From Brachionus plicatilis (lineage: Eukaryota; Rotifera; Eurotatoria; Ploima; Brachionidae), in NCBI GenBank assembly GCA_010279815.1, contig QEOQ01000508.1, forward strand, positions 1,759,129 through 1,823,128: a DNA stretch of 64,000 nucleotides. Reading direction: 5' to 3'. The notes beneath the pieces are model-generated. The model saw only the letters and a program-made list of their open reading frames with translations, made no database searches and was not told where the DNA came from. Below are positions 44,598 through 56,637 of this stretch, piece by piece. Within the stretch, counting starts at the first letter, position 1. The number at the start of each line of letters is the position of its first letter. The translations under genes were made by a program, and so were the position numbers.

Positions 44598-46595
44598 TCA
44601 TATAAATTCGGTTGTATGATATTTATTTTTGTCTTTCAAAATAACATGTAAAGGATTAAAAACTGGTTTTCGTGAATTCCTTATTTCAGATGAAGTAACG
44701 GTGGCTATTTCATTTTCAACAGATTTTTCCTGTACAACAGGACTCGATGAAATAAAAGACATCATTTTTTCAACTGGTTCATTTATTTCCTTGCTAGCCT
44801 TTTCCAAATAGCTCTTTTCAAAATCATCTGCCTGATCGTTTAACTTGGAAAATTCCGGCGATATTTTAATTTGTTTTTCTGGTGAACTATTACTTGACAC
44901 TTTAGGCGAACTTGTCAATACAAACAACGGTTTTGGATTAAAATTAGTTAAATCTGCACCATATACACAATTTTCATCAGTTTCACTAGTTTCCTTCATA
45001 ATTACATGTTTTTCAGCTATTTCTTTACTAGAACTTTTTTCTGAGCCTTGATTATTTGCCTCCATTTCTTGTTTGAATTTCTGCAAAAGTCTCGACTGAG
45101 ACAAATCTTGCAGTAAAAGTGGCTTTTCGGCTTGCATTTTTCGCGGTTCAGCTTCCAGTACTACTTTTGTCATTGAGGCAGGTTTAGGCTGCTCGGAGTT
45201 GTGCGCAGTCAATGGAACATTTTCTTCTGTGTCAGTCTTTAAATGCGTTTTTGACTGATTATTCAATAATGGCCGAGAATTATTTTCGTTTTTATTATTT
45301 TGTTCAATTTTATTTTGTCCATTTTGTCGCCTTTAAATGAAAAAAAAAGACCTCAAAAATTTAAATTACTAAATTTTTTCATGTTACTTTTTGAGGAAAA
45401 ATATCAATAGTCCAAAGACAGAAATTAATAGAAGGAGTATTACTACAATTAAAACCAATATCAATATCCACATGGACACTAAATTGAAAGAAAAAAAAAT
45501 CTTAAAAAATTAAATTTAATAAAATTTATCAAAAAATTTACAATCCGATTTTGGTTGACTATCAGTGTCACTTTTAATCTGTCTATCCAAATTGTCTTCC
45601 GTGTTTTGATTGTTTAAAATCCACGTTTTCACGGTAGGCTTTCGTGTTTCTCTTATTTTTTCGACTTTTTCATGCACCAAAGATTTTTCTTGAGGCGGAA
45701 TCGCCTGAAAAAATATCTTAAATCCTTGATTTATTTGTTTATTTGGCTGTGAATTCGTCAAAAACGGATGATTTTCTGGCAAAGGTCGGAACTTAAAGTT
45801 AATTGTGTCCGATTCGGCTCTTATTTTGTATTTTTGTTCGATCCGGCCACACATTGTTCCAAGAGTCGACCATTTAAAGTTGCCACTGCTAGACAACATC
45901 TTGTGCTTGATCCTAGTTCTGTTTAGAGCTCTTTTTTGCCAAGAGCTTGTTTCAACATACTGCTGGATTTCGAGGTAGTCACCGATACACTTGGAAGTGC
46001 TTAGCAAGTCGAACTTTTCCAGCGTTATTTCTGCGTGATGGTTTTTGGGAAGTTTGATGGTGAGATAGCAGGCCTCGGACCTACCCGAGCGGAACGCGCT
46101 GGGATACGAAGGGCTGTAGATCAATCCGCTGAACGCATTTACCAGGGTGTCACGCTCGCACATAAAAAATGCCGGCTGACACTCATATTCGAATTGAGTG
46201 TAGTAGCTGTTCCCGGGGCAATCAGGCTCAAGGCTGAACCAGTCATTTTTTATGTGACATTGAGGCTGATCGATGCAATGTGACAAAATAAGTGTCCGAG
46301 AACAAGACGCACCTGGGACATACGAACAAAGACTTTCGTTGTGTTGAAGGCCATTAATTACTTTTGCATAACGCATTAGTTCCAATTGTGCATTATTGGA
46401 TGATGATGGAAGCTTAGAACGGCTGCAGCTAACTGTGAAGTCACTTTCGTAGAAACATTTGCTGATAACAGTTCCACTAATGAGTACTTGATTAAAAAAT
46501 TTAAAATAAATTATTGAACAAAATTATTGACTCTTACTCATACTATTACAGTTGATATAAAACAATATAACAAATATAAAATTAAAATTTATCAT
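44598..46595 (-). CDS. Type I membrane protein with SUEL-type lectin and CUB domains, gene A
   Basis: Four exons in phase: 46595-46538, 46486-45542, 45478-45388, 45330-44598; 608 residues. Signal peptide MINFNFIFVILFYINCNS; then a galactose-binding/SUEL lectin-like domain (VSCSRSKL, SCSRTLILSHCIDQPQCHI, YYTQFEYECQP, about 20-120); then a CUB-like domain (CERDTLVNAFSGLIYSPSYP to QGFKIFFQAI, about 125-280). A linker leads to the transmembrane helix in exon 3 (WILILVLIVVILLLLISVFG) and a 250-residue Ser/Lys/Glu-rich cytoplasmic tail without known domains. The domain layout matches the gene at 60617. No orthologue is recognised; a cell-surface receptor or adhesion role is inferred. TGA stop at 44600-44598. 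Confidence 0.82.
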
Positions 46596-49500
46596 TTTTT
46601 GTGAAATTTGAGGCGAATTTTAATTTTTAAGTATCATTTGTTAAAAATTTTTTACGAGCCATCTATAAAAAAAAAATATCATCTTAAATCCAAAATCGAA
46701 TTTTTAAATAAATTAATTTAATAAAAAAATCATCCTGTTTATGTCACTGTTAAAATCGATTCATAATAATTTAGTACTATAGAATAAATTTTTAAAAAAA
46801 ATGTTTTTTTTTAGATTTTAGGATGTTTTTGTCAAAATAATTAATTTTTATTTTTAGGATTTTGAACTAAATGAACTTAGACTTTTAAAAAATATAATTA
46901 ATTTTGATAGACTTTTTTTCAGAAAAAAATTAACTTAATTTTAAATGACTTAATTTAATTTAAAATGGTTAACAATGCCTTAAAGATTTTATTGATTTTA
47001 TCTCAGCAAATAACACTGACAATCAAAGTTAATCTAAAACTTTTTTGATGAAAATAAATTAGAAAATTTTAATTTTTAAAATGAATCGATTTTTCTTGAA
47101 GAAATGTTTTATAATTCCTTGATAATAAATTTAATTCTTAGTGCATTAATCTAACTTATTAAATCTAATCACCTGGAGTTTTAATATTCAGCCAAAAATC
47201 TTAACTTGATCACCAAAAATTCAAGCTAAAATCAATTTTATTAATCCGAAAAAGTTTGGCGTTTCTCTACATGCTGTGTTTTTAAATTATTTATCTATCA
47301 TTTTGTTTCAATCGATCTGATAAATAAAAAAAAAACTTTAATTATATTTTTGCATGTAATTTAGGAAGACTTTGTTAATTTTAACAAATTATGCATTCTT
47401 CATTAGTGTATAGGAGAAAAATAGTGAGCGAACAAGCGATAAAGAGGAAAGCGATCGAAATCGGCTAAATTACGTAACAGAATAATAAATGAAAAAAACA
47501 GAATTAATAATTTACCAAAGAAATATTGAAGATTTCTGAAATATATTATTCAATAAATTATTTAAATATTGAAATTATTGTTTTTATCAATCTTTTATTG
47601 ATTTTAAAATGTGTTATCATATTTTTGATTAAATATTTTCTAAGCACTAAAGCTGTTTGTTTTGAAGCTTATTTTTTAATCTTGTATGCAAATTTTTTTT
47701 CTCTACCAACCTTTAAATAATTTAAATAAAAAAAATATTTTACTAAGAATTAATTCATCTAAGCACGCTTTTGCGAATTTGCAGATCAAAATATATATCA
47801 TTTTTAACTACATCCAAAAAGATCAGTTAATAATGTCTGTCTAAAATTTCCTTAATTGCCAAATTTTAAATATTTGCCTATTTAAGGTTCGTATTTAAAT
47901 TTTAAAATTGGATTTCAGAAATATAAAACATTATTTAGAATATTTTGATCAAAAACTAAACCAAATTTTTTTCAAAACCACTTATGTTAAATGAGATTTA
48001 GTTTATACATAAAAACTATTATTTCTTGTTTAAAACAGGCCTAAAATTTATTATCAACCGTTCTAAATTTATGAAAGGAAATAAAATTAATAAAAGGTAG
48101 AAAAGGAATGAAATGTAGCTAACAAGCTTGTTAAACAATTTTGACATAATTTTAAGTCATTTAATCAAAAACAAGATTGTAAAATTAAGATCAAAAATTG
48201 CTAATTTGGTTAATTAGGAAATATAAATTTTTAAGTTGAAAACTATTTTTTTCTTTTTAATAGAATAATCTATCATTAAATTATAAAAACATTTTCCTTT
48301 AGTAAATTTTAAATTTATTGGAAAAAAATAAATATTTAAACTTAAATCTTTTGAAGTAAGTAACTCATTAAAATCAATGCGATCAATATCTAATTTTATT
48401 AGAAAAATTATAAACAAATTATATTGCAAAACAATTATTTACATCTTTAAAAGAAAAAATTTATTCCAGACTATTCCTGATAATTACCAAATATTAGAAT
48501 TTTTATTATAAGATGTCTATTAAAAGCTTTATTAGTCATTAAGTAGATCCATAAAATAAATTAACTTAATTATTGACGAGAGTAATTAATCTTAGGTTAT
48601 TTATTTTATTAGTTTATAATTTAATTTTGCAGTCGGACTCTAGGGCAATTCTGAAAGGAGGAACTCCTCTGCCACCATGCTAGAAAATTTTTTTCTGAAT
48701 AAATATAATGTTAATGTTTACCTTTTTAATTATAAATTTTAGGTCCCAACACTCTTAAGATTGTTGTAAATATAAGACTAAAAAAAATGGTAAATAAAAT
48801 TGATTATTTAAATTTAATAAAATTGTCTCACAAAATTTCTATTAAACTAATGTTATCTTTGAAATCCTAAAATTCATAATACAGTTGAACTATCAAAATT
48901 GTCATATTTTTATCTTGAAAAAAACTAATAATAAAAAAATTAATATTTATAATCAAAATCTTAATTAATAATATTATCTTAATTAAATTATAAAAAAAAA
49001 TACACAATAAAATGTTTTCCTTTAGTCCAACCGATTGATAAAAAAGCAATTAAAAACAGTAAAAAAAACGTGATTGTTTTAACGCGTTGAAACGGAATAA
49101 AGCGGATTATAAACGCAAAAAAATACCGAAAAATAGAAAAAATAGAAAAATTTTGATAATTAAAAAAAAATTGTTAGATTATTAAACTAATTCAAAAGAA
49201 TCTTTATTAACAAAAAATTCTAATATTTTGGTTTTGATATTAATACTTTTTAAACTGAATTATTTTGATCTGAAATTGTGTTCGTGTGATAGTTATAGAC
49301 TTAGAGAAAAATTACAAGATTTTGAACATTTTTTGTAAATTAATCATTCTGTGTGTCTAATTTAATGGTTTTATTATTAAAGCTATTATAAAAACATCCT
49401 GAAAGAAACTCTTACAACAAATTCTTGTATCCGGACACATTTAAATTACTTTTTACATTATTTATTTTTCACTTAAAATATCTAGTATTCAAATTGCCTC

Positions 49501-50922
49501 TGATAAAAATCCAATATGTAATGTAAAAAGAATAATATGTAGCTTAATTTTTGTTAAGATATCAAAAAAATTTTTCTTTCACCTCATCAGTCTATGCTTT
49601 TGAAATTTCATTATGTTGTTGTTAAATTTTAAATACGAAAAGAGAATCAATATTAGTAGGTAAACAAAATCTAAGTTTAATTATTTAAGTCAAAGACATA
49701 AAATGAATTAAATTCGTTAAACGAAAAAAGCATAAAATTAGGAGGCAATCGGCTTTGAATCTTCATACTAAAATTAGGCTCAAATATTTATCATGATACA
49801 AAAAAAATTCTGATTTAAGAAAATAAAATTCTAATGAATTTTGATTTAAGTCAATAAAATATGAAATCAGTCTGTTCATTACAATTGCTGAATTTAAACA
49901 AGGCCAGAATTTAATATATAAACTGATATAAAAATATTATATTTTATTTATTATAGTTACATATTTTTTTTTCAAAAAAAATGTAAAATGTAGCTTCTAA
50001 ATTTTTAGGAATAAAGAATAATCATCTCGTTTTTAAACAATATTTTCCAAATTAATAAAACTTAAAAAAAATTAATATTCAATTAAGATCAATTTTATCT
50101 CTCTTCAAAAATAATGCTTAAATTGAAATATAAAAAAATCTATCTTGTGAAAATTTTAAATTGCTTCATGCAAAATTCGATGTTTAAGCTTATTGAAAAA
50201 CTTGTCAAATTTCAAATGCTCAAAGCGTTAGAAATTTATGACTTGGAGACGTTTTTACTGTAGCAGCTTATTTCAGAGTATTCAATTTAAATAATTAATG
50301 AATTTTCGACAAGTTGGCTATTAAGAATAGTCGAATTTTATCTAGTTTCGAAAAATTAATATTTCAAAATGCTTTATTGCACTTAGTAACTCTTTTTTTA
50401 TCAACTGATTCTGATTCGAATATTGTAAATTAAATGCAAATAATATTTTTCAATTAAAAACTAAATATATTAAAAAAGCTAAAAAAGTTAATTATTCTTG
50501 TTATTTCATGTGTTCTTTTAATCGTGATTAATTGATTTCCCACCAGAAAAAACTCGAATTTTATTTTATTATTATAGAAAAGGTATCCAAAAATAAAACG
50601 AAAAATAAAGTTTTAGGAGCTTTTCAAATTAACTTTATTTCTGAAATTTAAAATGTTAAAAGTTAATGAGACAAAAATTTAACACAATTGTTGGATATTA
50701 AACAAAAAAAGGATTTTAATGACTCAATATTCAATCTGCCTCATTGTCTCAATCTAGTCTTAATATCTTGAGTTAACAATTATTAAAATTTTCTCTAAAA
50801 TTAAAAAATGTCAATAAAAATGAATGATATTAATTTTATTAAAAATATTTAAAATATTTCATTTTCGAAGTATATAAAACATAACTTTAAAAGACGACAA
50901 AATTAAAAAGAAACATCAGTTA
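46596..50922. other. Gene-poor AT-rich region
   Basis: No confident gene. A 25-codon frame at 47391-47468 (SLVYRRKIVSEQAIKRKAIE, plus strand) looks more coding-like than its surroundings but is too short to call. A G+C-richer islet lies at 48630-48680. Confidence 0.45.
48630..48680. repeat. Probable retroelement 3'-end islet
   Basis: agtcggactctagggcaatt followed by ctgaaaggaggaactcctct and gccaccatgctag stands out from its AT-rich surroundings and contains a small gagga/tcctc stem. It resembles a LINE 3' UTR fragment; no coding part is attached. Confidence 0.35.
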
Positions 50923-51051
50923 ATGAATAAAATAGGCAACTTTCTCCTTGTTTTGTCTTTGCCTATCTTAGTCCTTTGTAAAAAATTAAGATCTACTGCA
51001 TCTAAAACTAATTTTTGTCACGTTTATAAAAAAAGCCTTGAATGCATGTGA
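50923..51051 (+). CDS. Candidate short secreted Cys-containing peptide, 42 aa
   Basis: ATG at 50923, TGA at 51049-51051. The N-terminus is a convincing signal peptide (MNKIGNFLLVLSLPILVLC) followed by KKLRSTASKTNFCHVYKKSL and ECM. A good TATA box (tatataaa, 50871-50878) lies about 50 bp before the ATG, which would place a transcription start within a short leader. A GTGAAT donor overlaps the last codons, so the true gene may continue in another exon. No homolog known to me. Confidence 0.35.
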   Translation: MNKIGNFLLVLSLPILVLCKKLRSTASKTNFCHVYKKSLECM

Positions 51052-51227
51052 ATATTTAGTGGAATTAACATTGTTAAAATTAATATCTATACATATATAT
51101 ATATACATATTTATTTTTCTTTTTGAGCTTGCCTCTCATTCATACTCTCGAATCTTTTTGAAAAAGTTTTGCTTTTTTCTGAGTCCAAAGTTCAATAAAA
51201 AACAAGACTTATTTTATTGTCACAAGT

Positions 51228-51345
51228 CATGAATTTTGAGAAAAGAAATAAAACAAAATTGAGAATTGACTTGAAAAAAAAATTTAAAGGCTTAAAAATT
51301 TAACTTGACTTTTATTAAGACTTGTGACTAACAGCCCAAAAAAAA
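51228..51345. mobile_element. Fragment related to the hAT MITE family
   Basis: tcacaagtcatgaatttt at the left and aagacttgtgacta at the right form inverted ends, with gactt/aagtc words between. It lacks the cagagttg terminus, so it is only a fragment or a distant relative of the MITE at 2098-2327. Confidence 0.45.
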
Positions 51346-51599
51346 GTAAAGGAAAAATATTTTTAAAAAATTAAATAGATCTTAATCTAAGATAAAACTC
51401 ATTTAATTTATCAATAAATGATAATTTCATTAAATTTAAAGATGTAGTTATTTTTAAATAAAGAAATAACTGTTTTAATTTTTTTGAGTTTTTATTATGT
51501 TTCAAACAATTTAATCATTTAATTTTTAAAAGCATCTTTTTAAAATTTCGAGTCGATCCTGTTGGAATTTTATTTATTGAATATTTAAAAGCAATTAAT

Positions 51600-51715
51600 G
51601 TCTTTGTGTATGTTACTAGATTTCTGTGAATCTAGTTGCCATAGAGGTCTTCGGAAGACATCTATGCAGGCCTGCTTGTCGTAGCTTATTATTGATATTA
51701 TTATTTATGATTTTC
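51600..51715 (+). mobile_element. Probable LINE 3' UTR with two stem-loops and ATT tail
   Basis: Stem 1: actagatt...aatctagt (51615-51636). Stem 2: tagaggtcttc/gaagacatcta (51643-51665), 10 of 11 paired. Then gcaggcctgcttgtcgtagc and an attattgatattattatt tail. Tandem hairpins plus a short repeat tail are typical of LINE 3' ends; no ORF is attached. Confidence 0.5.
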
Positions 51716-53354
51716 TTATTTAATTACAAAAATAAATAAAAAGCAACGATTATAAATTTAGCAAATAAGAGATTTTTTTTTGAAAATTTCTAATTCTAAA
51801 ATATAAATTAAGAATCAAAAATCAAAGAATTAATTAAACTTTTTTTCGGAAAATAAGTTAAAAAACAACAAAAAATCTAAATCAATCCTTGACAAAAAAA
51901 TAATCACATTTTAATTATTGATTAAATTGTGGTTATATTTTTGTGAAAATTAGCCTCCTAAAAATTAAACTTTTAAATTCTATCGAAATTCCTAAGATTA
52001 AATCAAGTCTCCAAGGTTATCTTAAAAATCATTTGATTATTAATTGATTTTTTAATCAATTTTTTAAATTCATTATCCAAATATTTTCTACATAAATAAA
52101 AAAAAATTTCTAAAAAATCGATTGTAAAATTGAAAAAATAATCCAAATTTAGATCGATTGTAAAAAATTTAAGAGTAAAAATAAATTTATTTCGTAATTT
52201 AAATTAAATAGTGACAAAAGTCATTCTATTTGGCGAAAATGAAAATTTTCTTTTTTCAGGCTATGCAAGAAACTAAAGACTAGAAATATGTTTGGCCAGC
52301 CTAGACGAAATTTTACTAAAATAAAGTTGCTATTTATTTTTAATTTGATTGCTTTACTTATTAACAAAAATTTATATAATTTATAAAATCGATTTTTGCC
52401 AAATAATTCTTTAGAAATCGTTTACTAAATTTCCGTTTTAATTTTCATGTAAATTTTTCCAACAAAATTAGGATAGGATTTGTATAATATTTGAAGATTA
52501 GTATAATTTTCCCTTAATTTATACAAACATATTAAAATTCTATTTGACGTAAATTTTTTTAGGAAGTATCATGAAGAAAATATTTTCCTCTAAAGCGTTT
52601 TATTCTAAATACTTATATTTTAATTAGATTTTAAAAGATGCTTCTGATTTTGATTTATTTTTTTGACAAAAAATCTTTATTACCAAATATTTTTCCAAAA
52701 TTCAATAGTTGATCTTGTATTCCTAAACAAATATAAAAGCAAAATTAAAATAAAATTTTATTCAAAAAAATTTTTTTGAATTTATTTCATTGAATAAAAA
52801 TTAAATATCTTAAATTGGATCATTAATCATATTAAATTTCTTATCAATTATTCAATTTATTATAAGATAGTCTGAAAGGATACATATTTTTTGAAAAATT
52901 ATTAATTAGCTTAAGTCTATTTGGGTGTAAATAATTCCTCCAGTTTCAAAAATTAAACCGGAAAATAATATTTTTAATTAGCCTTAAGGTTTGCATTAAT
53001 TTAAATTGAAAATATTTTTATTCGAAATTTATAAATGATTAACTCAGAAATAATTAAAAGGAGTATGCCATTAATAAGTTAAATTCGAATTCAAATAATG
53101 AATTATCAGTAAAATTTTAAAAAAGTTGTTATTTTTTCGAAAAAAAACAGTAAATTTAACCTTTTTCGATACCAAGTTTCTTTTTGGAAAATTCAATTTT
53201 TTGAAAACAATTTTTCTGAATTTTTTTAATTAGAAAAAAAATTAGAGTAACATATTACTTTTAACTATTAATATATTTAAATAAATTGTATTGATTTAAT
53301 AAAAAAATCCAGCTGAAAATTTTGTACTAGATACTGTTAATTTAAAAGAAGTGA
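51716..53354. other. Intergenic, AT-rich
   Basis: No gene or element supported. A cttttttcag followed by a short frame at about 52250-52380 was considered and left out. Confidence 0.5.
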
Positions 53355-53973
53355 TTAAGCGGTAAAAAATCCTCCGTCTGGTTTTCTTGAATATCCTTTG
53401 TTGGTCAAAATAGTATGGTGACTTTCGATGGCTAGTTTTGCTTGTTCGATGCGTTCTTTTCGATCTGATACAGATACTCTTAAAGGATGATTGAGTGGTG
53501 GCGGAGGAGTCTGGACTATTTTGGTGCGATTTTTGAGTATTCGTCTAAAAATAAAAAATATTTAGAAAGACATAATTTTAAGCTCAAATTTAAAATACCC
53601 ATGATCTTCATCAACTGTTTCTTTTTGTACTCTGGTTCTGGAAATTGGCTTCAATGTTTCTATGTGCTGGTCATATTTTGTTTTCAACAAAAAGTCAAGG
53701 CTGTCGTTTGGGGCTTTCGAGTCAAAGCTAAAAACCTGATGACGAACACTCGATAGAGTTCCTGTATTGAAAAGTCTGCTCCATGGTTGTTCACCTTGAA
53801 CCTCTCTGGTACTTGCCGTAAAAGGTAGTTTCTATGCAAAAAAATTGATATATGGAAAAAAGAGACTAGTTTATTATTACTTGCATCTCTCTTTTTCCAA
53901 CAAAGTTGTCGTCATTTTCTAGCCTAGGATAGGATAAAGGATCGCGTCCGCCAATTGCTCTGTGTACTGCCAT
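53355..53973 (-). CDS. CFAP276: Cilia- and flagella-associated protein 276 (C1orf194 homolog)
   Basis: Three exons in phase, 53973-53881, 53831-53599 and 53544-53355, give 171 residues (human about 169). Introns are 49 and 54 bp. Recognised blocks: GRDPLSYPRLENDDNF at 9-24, QPWSRLFNTGTLSSVRHQVF at about 46-65, FDSKAPNDSLDF at about 67-78, the TPPPPLNHPLR proline cluster at about 120-130, and the C-terminal GYSRKPDGGFFTA (human form GYSRKKDGGFFST). The protein is a microtubule inner protein of axonemal doublets, needed for normal ciliary motility. The short exons hid it, since each is below 80 codons. The neighbourhood is gene-poor. Confidence 0.93.
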
Positions 53974-56490
53974 TTTTTGCAAAAATCAGAAATGAAACAA
54001 AATAATATTAAAATGTTGGAATACACAATAAAACTTGAATAAAATTAAACAATTAAAGGTTTCTATGGGATACCAAAAGAACTAAAAAGTTTTGATTTAT
54101 GATTTAAAAAAAACTTGGCAACAAAGCTGCAATTTTAAAAAGTATTTTTTTAATTATGACTTTTATAAGAAAATAAAGAAAAAAATCTACTTAAAAAAAT
54201 TTCATCTAGAAAATGATCATTTTTAATTAAAAATATTTACTTAAAAAAATAAAAGATAAATTTTAGGTCCTTTATTTTTAACAATGATGGCATAAATCTG
54301 TAATATTTAATCTTTTGAAATACTTTATTTTTACTTTTAACTTTTGAATTCATCCTCGATCTTTAGCTTGCTATGTCTGTTCGTTATTGGTCGCATGAGG
54401 TTAATTGAGATTTATTTTTTCAGAAATAAAATACTTTTTGCCATGTTGTCACGTCAATTTGTGACCAAACTTGTGGAACCTCATTTAATCTTGGTGGAGA
54501 ATTTAAAAGTCGTGTTGTTTTTGAAAAAAATTAAATATTAAGTTAGATTTTAATGGCTTATCCAAAGAGATTTGGTCACATATTTACGTGGGAACATGTC
54601 ATTAAGTATATTATGTCTGAAAAATATTTTCTAAGAGTATTTAAAATTTTTCCTCATTAAATGAATTTTTTGTAACCTGAAAATGCAATTAAATTAAATT
54701 TGAGTTCTCGTCAATCCTCATAAAAAATGAATAAAAAGCATAAGTTTAACTTCTGCATTTAGTATAATAACTTGAACTAATTAACCTGGAAGCCAAAATC
54801 TGGTTATAAATAAAATAAACAAATTATTAATTTAAAAATAGCCAAGTTAAAAAAATATGAATTTTCTTTAAAATTTCATTGAGGAGGCTTTAATTTAATT
54901 CTAATGGTTTATAGGTTTTGTGAATTTCAGTACAATAGAACAGAACAAAATAATTAAAAATTGAACAAGTTTTTTTTAAATTCAAAATTTGTTCAGTGGG
55001 TGCAACATGGGTCAAAAAACATGGTCGAATCAATTGTAATTGTCTGCTAAACAATGTAAATTTTGAAAATATTAAATTTCAATAAAGTACTGCTTCGCGT
55101 AAAATAGTAAATTTACGTACTATTTCAATATTTTCGCTAAAAAATTTATTTTTTCAATGTTTAAGGTTTTTTTATCTAAAAACAAAAACTTAATTTTTCG
55201 TAAATTTATGAAAAATGTAAAATTTTTGCATTTAATTTTTGGTAAAATCTAGTCAAAAAAGTTAAATAACGTTAAAAAATTAAAATTTTTTAATAATATT
55301 TTGTTTTTTACATTTAACCATTAAGATAAATTTATATTTGTAAAATTTAGTAAAATTAAAATTACATTTATGGTAAATTTAAAATATTGCAATAGATTTT
55401 ATTGCGCGAGTTTATTTAAAGGTATTCTAAATTTTCTATTTTTTTCTTGAAATTTAATAAATTAATAAGATATTTTATAAATTCATTTAGATTAATTTTT
55501 GTATTTTTGCAGATCAGGAGTTTTCTTTGATTGTATAAAATAGACTTTTTTAAAAAACGGGAAAGTTCAAGAATTTAAAAATCTAAGCAATATCTCAGAA
55601 TTTTGTCTTTTTTATTCTGGTTTAAAAATAAGTAGGTCTGAAGTGATCCCTTGGATTATATACGATTCAAATAATAAAAATTGGTCCCATTTTTATAAAA
55701 ATAAACACTAGAGTTGAGAAAATTTTATTCTCTTAAAAAATATTTATAATTTTTAAAAACATTTCAATTTTTTAATTGAATAACTGGACTTGAAAAAATT
55801 ACAAATTTTTAAAGAGTTAGTTATTTTTAGGCCCCTGGACATAAATTTTTTATTAGCCTTCACAAAAAAATAACACTTAGTATTTCAAGAGACGCAGTTT
55901 AAGTATTTCAAGTCAATAAGTAGGAATTCAGATAGCACTTAAATTTTGAAATTCTTGAACCTAAATTAAAAAAATCAAAATTGTTATACTTTCGTTTAAA
56001 TTTTTTGATTTTTGCTCGATCATAAAATTTTTCTTTTCAAAAATACTCAGAATTATTTTTTCTTTTAATAAAATAAAATTAATTGTGTCATTGAAATAAT
56101 TTTGAAAATTGAATCTTTATTTGATAATTATTATATTTTACGTTTATAAAAAAAAGGTTATTTTTATCGTATTTTTAATAATAAATCAATTTTTTTAACC
56201 ATTTTTTATTAACTATAATTAAATTAGAATGAATTTCTATCTGAATTAAAAATTAAATAATAATCAATATTTTAAAATTTTGAAATTAAAAATGTAACTT
56301 TGTTTCGCTGTATTATTTTTTAATTAAAATTAAATATAATTAAAAAAATTTTTTAATCTTAATTTGGATAACTCAATTTTGAATATGAATTTGTCTTAGG
56401 AGTTTTAAAATAAAAAAGTTTTGAAATATCAATTAAAGATAAATTATAAAAACTGATTATGAACTTCAAGTTGCCTTGATTCTTTGCTTT
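53974..56490. other. Intergenic, AT-rich, with one dispersed repeat
   Basis: A plus-strand frame at 54344-54541 contains a coding-like piece (MLSRQFVTKLVEPHLILVEN) of unknown identity. The repeat at 55825-55970 matches 29330-29480. Nothing else recognised. Confidence 0.4.
55825..55970 (+). repeat. Dispersed about 150-bp repeat, copy B
   Basis: Homologous in inverted orientation to 29330-29480 over the whole length, best around agatagcacttaa. No ends or target duplication identified. Confidence 0.6.
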
Positions 56491-56637
56491 ATGTGGATTG
56501 TTTTAATACTTGTCTTAAGTGTAAAATGTAAATATTTAAACTTGGTAAATGGAATAAACAATGCAAAGAGTATACATGTTAAGAGAGTTAATGGCTTGAA
56601 ATTGGCAAAGAATTATATTATAATGGTTTTAAAATGA
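56491..56637 (+). CDS. Candidate short secreted peptide, 48 aa
   Basis: ATG 56491, TGA 56635-56637. Signal-peptide-like start MWIVLILVLSVKC, then KYLNLVNGINNAKSIHVKR and VNGLKLAKNYIIMVLK, separated by a Lys-Arg site. A tataaaa word lies about 45-50 bp upstream. No homolog known. Chance is a serious alternative in AT-rich DNA. Confidence 0.25.
   Translation: MWIVLILVLSVKCKYLNLVNGINNAKSIHVKRVNGLKLAKNYIIMVLK

Noticed and set aside
51100..51120. tatatatata run as a promoter
   Set aside because: A simple AT microsatellite with no associated start.
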